From CAIJMI01 sp964448085 (lineage in GTDB: Bacteria > Patescibacteriota > Microgenomatia > UBA10105 > UBA927), in NCBI GenBank assembly GCA_964448085.1, contig CAYUUX010000019.1:1-14636 (forward strand): a DNA stretch of 14,636 nucleotides. The letters run 5' to 3'. Position numbers and translations under genes: made by a program. The notes under the pieces were generated by a model. It saw nothing but the letters and a program-made list of their open reading frames with translations. It was not told the origin of the DNA and made no database searches. Numbering within the stretch: position 1 is the stretch's first letter; every line of letters begins with the position of its first letter. Below are positions 1 through 7,899 of this stretch, one piece after another.

Positions 1-823
1 ACCGCGTTACAACCCATGAGTATCTTCGTTTATAATGCTTTTCATAAAACAGTTTATTGTTGGTCACAAACATTTTTTGCGTTGCTATACGGCGATCCCG
101 ATTTGTATTGGACCTTCCGCTTTGTTTTTTCTTATGCAGCGTTGTGACCAATGGATTGAACCATATCTGCCATCCAGCGCGTTTTATCCGATATGCCCAA
201 TCGATATCCTCTCCATACATAAAGTATGCCTCATCAAGCATGCCAACCGTATCAATTACTTCCCTTCTCACGAGAAAAAACGCACCACTGATACTGTCAA
301 CCTCATGTGCAATACTCAGATCCTTATATAATTGATGGTAGCCGCTTGACCATTTACACCGAGGGAAAAGTTTTTCAAGTTTTCCGTAATACATCAAGCT
401 ATTCCATGGTGTGGGAAATCCTCGATGACATGCAGGGTCCATAGCACCATCGGGAAGCACCAATTTACATGTTGCTGCACCCGCCTTCGGATGCACATCC
501 ATAAACGCTATCATCGTTGCAATAGTATCCTGATGTACCTCGGTGTCGGAGTTTAACAACAACACGTACCGTCCCCGTGCTTTTCGTATACCCGGGTTAT
601 TTCCTGCGGCAAAGCCTACATTCCCCCCATTTTGAATGACCGTCACATGCGGAAAATGCTCTTTTACCATTCTGTCTGTTCCATCCGTTGATGCGTTATC
701 GCATACGATAACCTCCATGCTGTAGGAACCAAGATCAGAAGCAAACAGTTTTTCAAGACAAATATGAGTAAGATCCTTAGTATTAAAATTCAAAATGACT
801 ACGGATATATCTTTTTGTTTCAT
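1..823 (-). CDS. GT2 family glycosyltransferase (rhamnosyltransferase-like), 3'-partial
   Basis: From ATG 823 the minus strand is open to the left edge, giving 274 complete codons with no stop, so the 3' end is missing. My translation begins MKQKDISVVILNFNT and shows the GT2 motifs in order. VCDNASTDGT is near residues 40-49, GNVGFAAGNN near 67-76, NSD at 91-93, SISGAFFLVRREV near 178-190 and the catalytic-base region YGEDIDW near 203-209. HKKKQSGRS near 230 stands where family members have His-x-x-Gly-x-Ser. It is a GT-A, inverting, WbbL/rhamnosyltransferase-like enzyme working on the cytoplasmic side, a paralogue of the GT2 at 7275-6409. It starts in an ATGA overlap with the GT4 stop and has GGGAG 8 bases upstream. 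Family proteins are commonly about 290-340 residues, so probably only a short C-terminal piece is lost. Confidence 0.9.
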   Translation of the reverse strand, partial: MKQKDISVVILNFNTKDLTHICLEKLFASDLGSYSMEVIVCDNASTDGTDRMVKEHFPHVTVIQNGGNVGFAAGNNPGIRKARGRYVLLLNSDTEVHQDTIATMIAFMDVHPKAGAATCKLVLPDGAMDPACHRGFPTPWNSLMYYGKLEKLFPRCKWSSGYHQLYKDLSIAHEVDSISGAFFLVRREVIDTVGMLDEAYFMYGEDIDWAYRIKRAGWQIWFNPLVTTLHKKKQSGRSNTNRDRRIATQKMFVTNNKLFYEKHYKRRYSWVVTR

Positions 824-1992
824 ACGACATGCTCCCAAACGTTTGATAAGGTTTGCCCAATGTGTGTCCAATCATAGTTGTTTTCGACAAATGTACGTGC
901 TCTCTTGGTTATTGCCAATGCAGCCTGAGTATCGGCATACACTGTGTTCAGTGCTTCCTCGTATTGGATGGGTGTCTCCGCTTCTATGAATTCCTTCCCC
1001 GATTGTATAGGAAGTCCGGATTTTCCTTCTTTTGAAGTGATAACGAGGGTTCCTGATGCCATAGACTCTAGAATTTTAAACTTAGTACCCCCTCCAATTC
1101 CCATTGGCGCTAACAATATGTCGGCTTCATGAAAGACGCTGCGTATATCCTCAACATTTTCCTTAAGAGTCACCGACTGCGTGAGCAGCGTACGTAGTTT
1201 TGTGGGAAAATGCTTACCAACGATTGTTACTGTTGCCTTCGGAAACGCTTGTAGAATTCTTGGCCAAATGTGGGTAAGTAATTTCTTTACACCTTCCACA
1301 TTCGGCGCCCACAGAAAATTTCCAACAAACAAACAGGTTGGTGCTTTCCCTTCAAATCGATGTTCAAAGAATCGAAAATATTCTGTATCCACACCATTGG
1401 ACACAACCGGAGTTGGTTTTTTTGTAACAGTAGTCACAGCGGCAGAATCAGCTTCCGACACGGTAATAACAGAACGAGCTTTTTTCCATATCGCTTCTTC
1501 CCATACATGTATTTTCTGTGCATCAAGTTTTGCAAAAGGACGAATCAATGGATTTTGTATACTCTTTGCATGCTTTGCATACACGGCGTATTCAATGTTA
1601 TGCTCTGCAACCACCAACGGAATGGAAAGTTTTGGAAGAGAAGGAAACACATAAAAAGGTTCTACATGGACGAGGTCGTACGTACCCGTTGCCAACTGGT
1701 GTTGTAATTCTTCACGCATGCGTGCATTATCATAGGTTGCCAATAGAAGGGGGAGGCTGCCTAATGCTTTTTTGATATATTTCCATTGCATACCCTTACC
1801 TCGCATCACCATTTTTACCTCGTGTAGAAAGGACAACTGCTTGGCATATTCCCGTTCTTTTTCATCGCGAATAAACGCGCAAAGAGTAATTGTATGTTTT
1901 TTGGATAAAACCTTGAGAAGGTTGTATATGCGCGCCTGACCGCCGGAATACAACGGATACGGAAGCAGTGCGCTGACAAAAAGTATATTCAT
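820..1992 (-). CDS. GT4 family glycosyltransferase (sugar transferase of the PEP-CTERM/exosortase-associated type)
   Basis: This 390-residue GT-B enzyme begins with MNILFVSALLPYPLYSGGQ, the glycine loop of GT4 N-terminal domains. It then has HVEPFYVFPSLP near 109-120, AEHNIEYAVY near 129-138 and ITVSEADSAAV near 176-186. The linker is VVSNGVDTEYF near 197-206. The donor domain starts with LFVGNFLWAPNVEGV near 221-235. It has the donor-binding run GGGTKFKILESMASGT at 300-315, with a lysine and E309 where other GT4 enzymes have an acidic pair region. The FxGN..W.PN and GG.KFK.LE.MA.G pattern resembles sugar transferases found beside exosortase or capsule loci; this is a family-level similarity only. 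It acts in the cytoplasm or at the inner membrane face. Its start lies 3 bases after the previous stop with no Shine-Dalgarno sequence, and its TGA overlaps the following ATG (ATGA). Confidence 0.92.
   Translation of the reverse strand: MNILFVSALLPYPLYSGGQARIYNLLKVLSKKHTITLCAFIRDEKEREYAKQLSFLHEVKMVMRGKGMQWKYIKKALGSLPLLLATYDNARMREELQHQLATGTYDLVHVEPFYVFPSLPKLSIPLVVAEHNIEYAVYAKHAKSIQNPLIRPFAKLDAQKIHVWEEAIWKKARSVITVSEADSAAVTTVTKKPTPVVSNGVDTEYFRFFEHRFEGKAPTCLFVGNFLWAPNVEGVKKLLTHIWPRILQAFPKATVTIVGKHFPTKLRTLLTQSVTLKENVEDIRSVFHEADILLAPMGIGGGTKFKILESMASGTLVITSKEGKSGLPIQSGKEFIEAETPIQYEEALNTVYADTQAALAITKRARTFVENNYDWTHIGQTLSNVWEHVV
832..836 (-). promoter_or_regulatory. Ribosome binding site of the last GT2 gene
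   Basis: GGGAG on the minus strand lies 8 bases before ATG 823, inside the last codons of the GT4 gene. It supports the start of the partial GT2 gene at the ATGA overlap. Confidence 0.7.
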
Positions 1993-1995
1993 AGA

Positions 1996-3456
1996 TTACC
2001 GTTGTCGGGTCAAATCGATAATTGCGTATCTGTCATTTCGTTCTATAACAGTGTATTTTGTCGCAAGGTCCCGGGTTTCCAAATCGGCATCCGTTGGAGA
2101 TATCGTTACATAATGGGTTGCACCCATGCGAATCTTGTTGTCAATATCAAACCCTATTGGCCACCCCTGACGGCCGATTTGATACAAAAAGGTCGTATCA
2201 CCGTTATACGGAGCTATAACTTTAGCGTCCTTTGGAAGTAATGCATCAGCTCTTCGTCCAACATCAACAATTTCCTGATGGTTGATCCAATAATATGTTC
2301 GAACGGTATACCAAGAAAATGATACGGTAAATGCACATAGTATTGCACCCAGAATGACAATAGTGATCTTTTGGATACCTTTTGCGTGCCATTGTGCCTT
2401 CCCTATCCACGCAAGACCTTTTGCGCCGTAAACGATCAGTGCCGGAAGAATAAGAATTTGGTAATAATCATGCTGCACATTGCCACCGGCAAGGATACTT
2501 ACATACAACAAGGCACCCAACGCAAACAATAGGGACACCAATCGTTCTTTCTTTTCGCTCTTTTCCACCAGCCCAAACCCAACCAGTACAACACCCCAGT
2601 AGCCCAATATGAGTTTTCCGATACGTTCTGCAAAAATCCAATAAAACCATGCTCCTTTAAATCGAATTTGGTCTTTGTTAAATAGCCAATCAAACGCAGG
2701 AATTCCTTCAGGATACTGCTGTATCCACGTGCGCCACAAAAAAAATGGTATGAGTGCGATGGTTGCATATACAGCCATCTGCACAATGTGCATTCCTCTC
2801 TCTTTCTTTTCTACCAATCCAATACCAACCAGTGGCAGCAGGACAAAACCGGCAACCGGTTTGATAAGTATCGCTATTGCCGCACTCATGGCAGCACATA
2901 TTGTCAAAAACCATTGTCCCGATTGTTTTTGTTTCCCAACGGCATAGTCAAACAAAAGGATGCTCACCAGGGCAAAACAGACTGCTATTCCGTCAGGAAG
3001 GATTGCCCGACCATAAAAGATGCTGTATGGTAACACTGCATATAAAAAAGCGGCGCATATACCCGTCATAGCATTTATGCGTCTCCATACAAGCACTCCT
3101 AAAGCGAAACCGGAAATCGTTGAAGCAGCGATGGCAAGAACGCGAAGCCATACTTCGATCGGAAACCTGCCAAATGCATCGGACAGCCAAACAGCTGTTG
3201 CCTGATACAGAGGGAATTCAACCATTCGATACCCCTGTGGGTTATCTTTTCCTGACTGAATATTTGACAAATCATCATACCGTGGATGCAACAGATCTAT
3301 ACCAAAGCGTTGAAAATTTCGCGCAACAGCTGCAGTATCCGCTTGACGCCAGCTATGCCAATCTGCGATAGGAGCGGTGATGCGATATGTACGAAGCGCA
3401 ATACTGACAATCGCAATTACACACAGGCTGATAATAGAAAACACTTTCGCTTTCAT
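1996..3456 (-). CDS. PMT/ArnT-like GT-C glycosyltransferase (GT39/GT83-like)
   Basis: This 486-residue polytopic protein begins with a membrane helix and then the first outer loop DWHSWRQAD (residues 32-40). That loop is typical of the dolichyl-phosphate-mannose/ArnT-type superfamily, where the acidic residue binds the lipid-phosphate sugar. EFPLYQ lies at 80-85, and GRAILPDG at 149-156 fits the second conserved loop. GNVQHDYYQ lies near 325-333. Around ten helices precede a soluble C-terminal domain from about residue 395 with LLPKDAKVIAP, FLYQIGRQGWP and GATHYVTIS. It should transfer a sugar from a polyprenyl-phosphate donor to a glycan, lipid or protein on the outer face of the membrane. 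It starts 8 bases after the fusion gene without a visible ribosome binding site and ends 3 bases before the next gene. The specific donor and acceptor are unknown. Confidence 0.88.
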   Translation of the reverse strand: MKAKVFSIISLCVIAIVSIALRTYRITAPIADWHSWRQADTAAVARNFQRFGIDLLHPRYDDLSNIQSGKDNPQGYRMVEFPLYQATAVWLSDAFGRFPIEVWLRVLAIAASTISGFALGVLVWRRINAMTGICAAFLYAVLPYSIFYGRAILPDGIAVCFALVSILLFDYAVGKQKQSGQWFLTICAAMSAAIAILIKPVAGFVLLPLVGIGLVEKKERGMHIVQMAVYATIALIPFFLWRTWIQQYPEGIPAFDWLFNKDQIRFKGAWFYWIFAERIGKLILGYWGVVLVGFGLVEKSEKKERLVSLLFALGALLYVSILAGGNVQHDYYQILILPALIVYGAKGLAWIGKAQWHAKGIQKITIVILGAILCAFTVSFSWYTVRTYYWINHQEIVDVGRRADALLPKDAKVIAPYNGDTTFLYQIGRQGWPIGFDIDNKIRMGATHYVTISPTDADLETRDLATKYTVIERNDRYAIIDLTRQR

Positions 3457-3464
3457 AGTTATTG

Positions 3465-6434
3465 TTATTGCATTGGTAGTGCTTCCTCAAATCCTCGCTT
3501 TAATACAAAATCCTCAAAAATGAACACGCGTCTATCTCCATATGCAAATGACTGCTCATACCCTTCCTGAATCGATGAAACCAACGTAATGTCAAAAGGA
3601 TTTTGCCTATACATATGCCAAATTGCGTCATTCATGCCAGTGGGATACACCCATGCGTTTCCGTATCGGATCGGCATATTCGCAATATAGAAGTGCACGA
3701 GGTTTTGCGGAGGCCATGCTTCTTTTTTGATAACCCGAAGTGACTGGTCAACGATACTGCTTGCTTTTTGCCAATCGTCTCCAGTTTTCTGTATTTGACG
3801 AATATTGATAAAACCAAATGCAATCAGCAGACAACAAAGAAGTACTTTTCCGGATGTTCGCGCCTGTGTCCAATACGTGTCAAGAATCGATGCAAGACCG
3901 ACGACAAACAGCATTGAAGGAATATACACATAACGTTCTGCCATATTCCCAAGCGGGATATATGCTGCAAAAATTACCGCGTATGCGACAAACCATATGC
4001 ATGCTTTTTTTCTCGCACGAATGAAGTTCCGAGCGCGCCATGTAAGATATACTGCTCCCCCAGCACAGAACACAACGCCAACCAGAAGTTCTTTTGCAAA
4101 TGAACGGATCGCAATGCGTATACCATTCCACCATTCCACCACTGCCGGACCTCCAAATATTGCAGCCGTGTACCCGACAATGTTCCCTGCGCTGTTGACA
4201 ACAAATGTTTCCAGTTTATACCCGTAATCCCCCTCCAGGGGAACTGCGCCGGCAGCACTTCGAACAAACCAGTATGCTGGTATAAAGAGGAGATAGGTCC
4301 AATTCCACAGATTTTTTTTGCGAAAGAGCATTCCAAGAAGCAATAAAACGATTGGTGCTGATAACATTCCGTCATACGAAAGCATACAAAGGAGAAGCGA
4401 TACGTATGAAAGCAGTTGCCACAGCCACGCTGTGCGTTTTTGCACCGCCGCCTCCAATAAACTGACAATTGCCCCCGCAAGGAAGAATCCTGCAAGAAGA
4501 CTACTCTGACCGGATATCCAATATACGTTTTCGTGGTGAACAGAGATAATGGCAAATGCAAATGCGCCTAACCATGCAGTAATATTGCGCGTATGCAGGT
4601 GTTTTATCATCCGATGCACCATCAACGTCGTACCTGAAAGCAGGACAAGGGACATGACATGATAAATGAACGGCTTGAGCCAAAAAACGCTGAACATCAT
4701 AAAATACCAAAGCTTCGGAATGGGCCGGTAAAAGAACCCCTGAGAATTGGTAAAGTAGCCAACAATGTCGCTTGTTTTGCTCATTGCTGCCCATTTTAAC
4801 CAAGTAAAATCATCTCCGATAAAATAGAGGGACACTGTTTTTCCCCACACGATCCATAGAGCAATAAGTAAATAACAAAGATACGACACTTTTCGTGTGG
4901 CAAGATAGCGAAGAAACGATATATATCTTATTGGAAAGGGTTTTTTGGCTATAAGAATTGCAGTTGCGATACCCAAAAATATCCACAACGTATATGCGAC
5001 CTTTGACGCTTCAAATACATCGATAAGGACTGCGTTACATAATAGTCCCACAATCCCCGCAAACACACCAATGACCAATGACCGTTCCAATGGCAAAAGC
5101 GTATCTTTTCGTTTCACGAATAGCAAAAAGGATACGGCAAATATTCCTAAAAACGCTATTGTGCCAGCAACGCCGGTTTCCCCCAACATCCGATGATAAT
5201 CTCCATCAGCCGCAACTGACAGCGAAGAATAGCCACTTCCCAATAGATAGTTGCGTTTGAATGCTTCGATTGCTTTTGGCCATTGTCCTTGAAGGCGGGT
5301 CGTAATGGAAATATCGTAAACCAACGCTTTCTGAATCAAAAAGCTCCCAGAAACGGTTGCCACTTCCCCAGTTGCACCGGGTATATTTTTGCTTGTATAG
5401 GTAACGCTATTCACTTTGTTCTCCAGCCCTCCGGCAAGGGAAAGATATTCACTTCCCGTTGGCAATGTTTCTTCAGCCGGTGATTTGTCTTTTGAAAGTG
5501 TTGCTTCCGTTCCGCTTAACGAATCCAACGTTCCGATGGGTTTGCCAGTAGATAAGTCAACCACCACGTCACTGACCCGAAATGTCTTATAAAACCGCTC
5601 TGACGCACCACTGGTGAAATTCATGATCAGAAGGCTCAGTATGATTGTTGGGACGATGAGAAGCGGCTTTTTCTGCCAAAACAACATAACAGATATGGCA
5701 ACGAGATACACACCGAAAGAAATCCGGGAAGCGGTAAACAATAGCATAATCAATCCAAGGACTGCAAGGAGTATGAAGAGTACTTTTTGCCCCCATTTTT
5801 TTAAACCAAATACCAAGCTCCCCATAATCGGTATAATCATGATCAGGTATGCGGCAAGGTCGTAATGGCCACCAAAAGTAGAGGGAAATCTTGCTGTTGC
5901 AGGAAGCCGTAATGGTACACCTTTTGCAAACTCCTCGTTCATTGTTAAAAACGCTGGAAATCCAAGAAATTTCTGACCAAAACCATACAGAATAACGAGA
6001 AGATATGATCCGACTAGAGTCCAAAGAAAAGGGAGAAGCAGCGGCTTTTTTTTGAACGCTTCGAAGGCCACAAAAAACAGCACCATGTATTCGATGCGGC
6101 GAATAAAGTGAAGTACCGCAAGATGCGGAAACAATACACCGCTAAGATTCGGAAAGATGAACAACAGCGCGTTTCCCAAAGAGATACCGCCGACAATCCA
6201 ATACAACACGATCGGTCGACTCAATGGCGCATCCGAACATTTTCGTTCGCGCACAAAGGAAGTTATGAGTGCAAGAGCGCTGAGAGCAATCAAAATATCC
6301 TCAAAGCGGATAGACACCCATGTTTGCGTAATATCCAAAAGCGGTATTTTCGGATACAAAGGAATGAACGCTAATAAAAATAGCGTTATTGCATACAGAC
6401 CGTATTGGTTACACCAGTTTATAAGCTTCCGCAT
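3465..6434 (-). CDS. Fusion: O-antigen ligase/polymerase-like half + GT-C membrane glycosyltransferase half
   Basis: This 989-residue polytopic membrane protein has two recognisable halves. Residues 1 to about 500 look like the Wzy_C/O-antigen ligase superfamily. They contain many helices, ARFPSTFGGHYDLAAYL near 181-197 and TASRISFG near 234. A large non-membrane loop spans about 275-385, and it ends in the signature region with FKRNYLLGSGY at 392-402 and HRMLGETGVAG at 414-424. Residues about 515-989 look like a GT-C protein: IGDDFTWLKW at 539-548 (acidic first-loop motif), then FYRPIPKLWYF near 568-578, IYHVMSLVL and SVHHENVYW. About ten helices follow, then a soluble tail of about 90 residues. 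The start at 6434 lies 26 bases inside the GT2 gene with no Shine-Dalgarno sequence, but no nearby alternative start exists. Such domains are usually separate genes. The fusion would couple glycan transfer or polymerisation with a further sugar transfer on the outer face (inference). Confidence 0.85.
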   Translation of the reverse strand: MRKLINWCNQYGLYAITLFLLAFIPLYPKIPLLDITQTWVSIRFEDILIALSALALITSFVRERKCSDAPLSRPIVLYWIVGGISLGNALLFIFPNLSGVLFPHLAVLHFIRRIEYMVLFFVAFEAFKKKPLLLPFLWTLVGSYLLVILYGFGQKFLGFPAFLTMNEEFAKGVPLRLPATARFPSTFGGHYDLAAYLIMIIPIMGSLVFGLKKWGQKVLFILLAVLGLIMLLFTASRISFGVYLVAISVMLFWQKKPLLIVPTIILSLLIMNFTSGASERFYKTFRVSDVVVDLSTGKPIGTLDSLSGTEATLSKDKSPAEETLPTGSEYLSLAGGLENKVNSVTYTSKNIPGATGEVATVSGSFLIQKALVYDISITTRLQGQWPKAIEAFKRNYLLGSGYSSLSVAADGDYHRMLGETGVAGTIAFLGIFAVSFLLFVKRKDTLLPLERSLVIGVFAGIVGLLCNAVLIDVFEASKVAYTLWIFLGIATAILIAKKPFPIRYISFLRYLATRKVSYLCYLLIALWIVWGKTVSLYFIGDDFTWLKWAAMSKTSDIVGYFTNSQGFFYRPIPKLWYFMMFSVFWLKPFIYHVMSLVLLSGTTLMVHRMIKHLHTRNITAWLGAFAFAIISVHHENVYWISGQSSLLAGFFLAGAIVSLLEAAVQKRTAWLWQLLSYVSLLLCMLSYDGMLSAPIVLLLLGMLFRKKNLWNWTYLLFIPAYWFVRSAAGAVPLEGDYGYKLETFVVNSAGNIVGYTAAIFGGPAVVEWWNGIRIAIRSFAKELLVGVVFCAGGAVYLTWRARNFIRARKKACIWFVAYAVIFAAYIPLGNMAERYVYIPSMLFVVGLASILDTYWTQARTSGKVLLCCLLIAFGFINIRQIQKTGDDWQKASSIVDQSLRVIKKEAWPPQNLVHFYIANMPIRYGNAWVYPTGMNDAIWHMYRQNPFDITLVSSIQEGYEQSFAYGDRRVFIFEDFVLKRGFEEALPMQ

Positions 6435-7275
6435 AGGTTTGTTTCAAATACGCATTTCCCGTTACCCAACCGATGACCAAGGAAATAAGTGCTTTTGTGC
6501 GCAAGAATATCCGAAGGATCGCGGTTGCAAATCGGCCATAGTGTTTGTTGTATACATACAACATTCCCTTATAGATATTGAGAACTGGCCCGGTCCGTTT
6601 ATTGCTGGAACTTCCGGAGCCCAAATGGACAATTTGGGAGGAGGGGTAAAAAATGGTGCGGTATCCTTTCTTGCGTGCACGCATAAACAGATCTATTTCT
6701 TCCATATACATAAATATCCGTTCATCAAAAAGCAAATCATCAAGAAAAAGCTTTTTGGAAGCCATGATGCATGCGCCCGAAACCCAATCGACAAAGCGTG
6801 TCTTGTTGGGCGACCATCTCGTCAATTTCAAAACATCACCTTTTAGAAAAAGTGCGGCAAATACCACGGGAAGCGTAAAAAACGGGCCGCAGGACGTTTG
6901 CGCAGATCGATCCATGTTCAAAAGCTTTGGCCCCACAAACGCTTTTGGATGATTTTTTGAGAACTCGTACAGTTTACCAATGGCATGATTTGGTACAAGC
7001 GTATCGGAATTGATCAAAAGGATATGGCTTCCTTTTGCCATGTGGATCCCCTGATTGTTCCCTCTTCCGAATCCAACGTTCTCATCATTGCACTTTACAA
7101 CAACATCAGCATGCTTTTTGGCAAGCATCTCGCGTGTTCCGTCCGTTGAAACATTGTCAACAACAATAATCTCGTAGGATATTGAGGCTCCAACAAGGCT
7201 TTTTTTAATGGACTCAATACACTCATCGGTTAATTTTTTCGTATTGTAGCTAACGATGATGATAGATAAATTCAT
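6409..7275 (-). CDS. GT2 family glycosyltransferase (rhamnosyltransferase-like)
   Basis: This 288-residue GT-A enzyme opens with SIIIVSYNT (residues 4-12). It has VVDNVSTDGT at 38-47, NVGFGRGNN near 66-74, the NSD metal/nucleotide motif at 89-91, and DWVSGACIM near 163-171. The acidic catalytic-base region MEEIDL lies at 191-196, and HLGSGSS near 217-223. These match the WbbL/rhamnosyltransferase-like branch of inverting GT2 enzymes. Residues about 250-270 form a hydrophobic helix that could attach it to the membrane. It works on the cytoplasmic side with a nucleotide sugar; rhamnose is only the commonest donor in the branch. It starts 27 bases after the acyltransferase stop, with a weak GAGAG about 9 bases upstream, and its 3' end overlaps the next gene by 26 bases. 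Confidence 0.92.
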   Translation of the reverse strand: MNLSIIIVSYNTKKLTDECIESIKKSLVGASISYEIIVVDNVSTDGTREMLAKKHADVVVKCNDENVGFGRGNNQGIHMAKGSHILLINSDTLVPNHAIGKLYEFSKNHPKAFVGPKLLNMDRSAQTSCGPFFTLPVVFAALFLKGDVLKLTRWSPNKTRFVDWVSGACIMASKKLFLDDLLFDERIFMYMEEIDLFMRARKKGYRTIFYPSSQIVHLGSGSSSNKRTGPVLNIYKGMLYVYNKHYGRFATAILRIFLRTKALISLVIGWVTGNAYLKQTYAEAYKLV

Positions 7276-7302
7276 ATAAAGTATCTCTCACGGACCCATA
7301 CC

Positions 7303-7899
7303 TTATTGAAACAGTCGGGCGAATTTGAGGGTATACCGAAGGTCATGACTTCGTTCCTTAATAAATTTTGCTGGCACCCCTCCGACGACTGCGTACGGCG
7401 AAACATCTTTCGTAACAACCGCTCCCGACGCAATGACAGCCCCTTTTCCAACGGTAACCCCTGGTAAAATGGTCACCCGAGAACCGATAACGACATAGTC
7501 TTCAATCACAACCGGAGCAGCTGTGGCAACAAAATCCGGGCTATCAATATCATGCTCCATGGTATATATCCGTACTTCCCCAGCAATAGATACGTTATTG
7601 CCTATGCGAAGTGGTCGTGCTATAGGATTTAAAAAATTCTTGCTATAGGATAGTATATTCTTCCCCTCTGTTTTAGTCCGGAGACTTCTTCCGTCCAGGA
7701 ATGCATCGTTTCCGATAACGGTATTGTGTCCTATTTCCACCCCAGCTGGATTATTGAATTCCGCACGCCAATGAATAGACGTATGTTTTCCTATTTTTAT
7801 CCTGTATACCAAACGATACAGAAACAATCGAATCGTATGGCTGGGAATGTATCCTGTAAGCGTCGCACAAAATACCCAAAAATCAATGAAGCATCTCAT
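7303..7899 (-). CDS. Hexapeptide-repeat (left-handed beta-helix) acyltransferase
   Basis: With the start at ATG 7899 (AAGGAG upstream, ATGA overlap with the GT4 gene) the protein has 198 residues. Residues 1-35 are hydrophobic or amphipathic with basic residues (SHTIRLFLYRLVYRIKIG), as in membrane-associated colanic-acid type acetyltransferases. Two blocks of hexapeptide repeats follow, at about 36-70 and 97-182. The second has the classic YVVIGSRVTILPGVTVG run and ends GGVPAKFIK. The likely catalytic His is H116 in TMEHDID. It probably acetylates a sugar hydroxyl of the growing glycan using acetyl-CoA. An odd point is about 20-25 non-repeat residues (roughly 71-95) between the two helix blocks, where close relatives usually go straight from one coil to the next; it may form a loop over the active site. 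The acyl group and target sugar are not predictable. Confidence 0.88.
   Translation of the reverse strand: MRCFIDFWVFCATLTGYIPSHTIRLFLYRLVYRIKIGKHTSIHWRAEFNNPAGVEIGHNTVIGNDAFLDGRSLRTKTEGKNILSYSKNFLNPIARPLRIGNNVSIAGEVRIYTMEHDIDSPDFVATAAPVVIEDYVVIGSRVTILPGVTVGKGAVIASGAVVTKDVSPYAVVGGVPAKFIKERSHDLRYTLKFARLFQ

Noticed and set aside
1181..1654. A 157-codon plus-strand open frame
   Set aside because: It is the reverse complement of the well-supported GT4 gene at 1992-820 and shows no protein-like motif.
3974..4561. A 195-codon minus-strand frame and others like it (5587-6024, 4501-4803) inside the 989-residue gene
   Set aside because: They are out of frame with a gene whose motifs and membrane helices continue through the region, and their own translations look like frame shadows (many Cys, Arg and Tyr).
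6157..6846. A 229-codon open frame on the plus strand, antisense to the GT2 and the start of the fusion gene
   Set aside because: It lies entirely opposite two genes with clear motifs, its translation has no domain pattern (mixed Ser/Lys/Asn/Ile without hydrophobic order), and no operon neighbour exists on that strand.
7276..7302. Possible terminator or promoter in the 27-base spacer before the GT2 gene
   Set aside because: Only a 4-bp inverted repeat and a poor -10 resemblance (GATACT) are present, with no T-run or -35 box.
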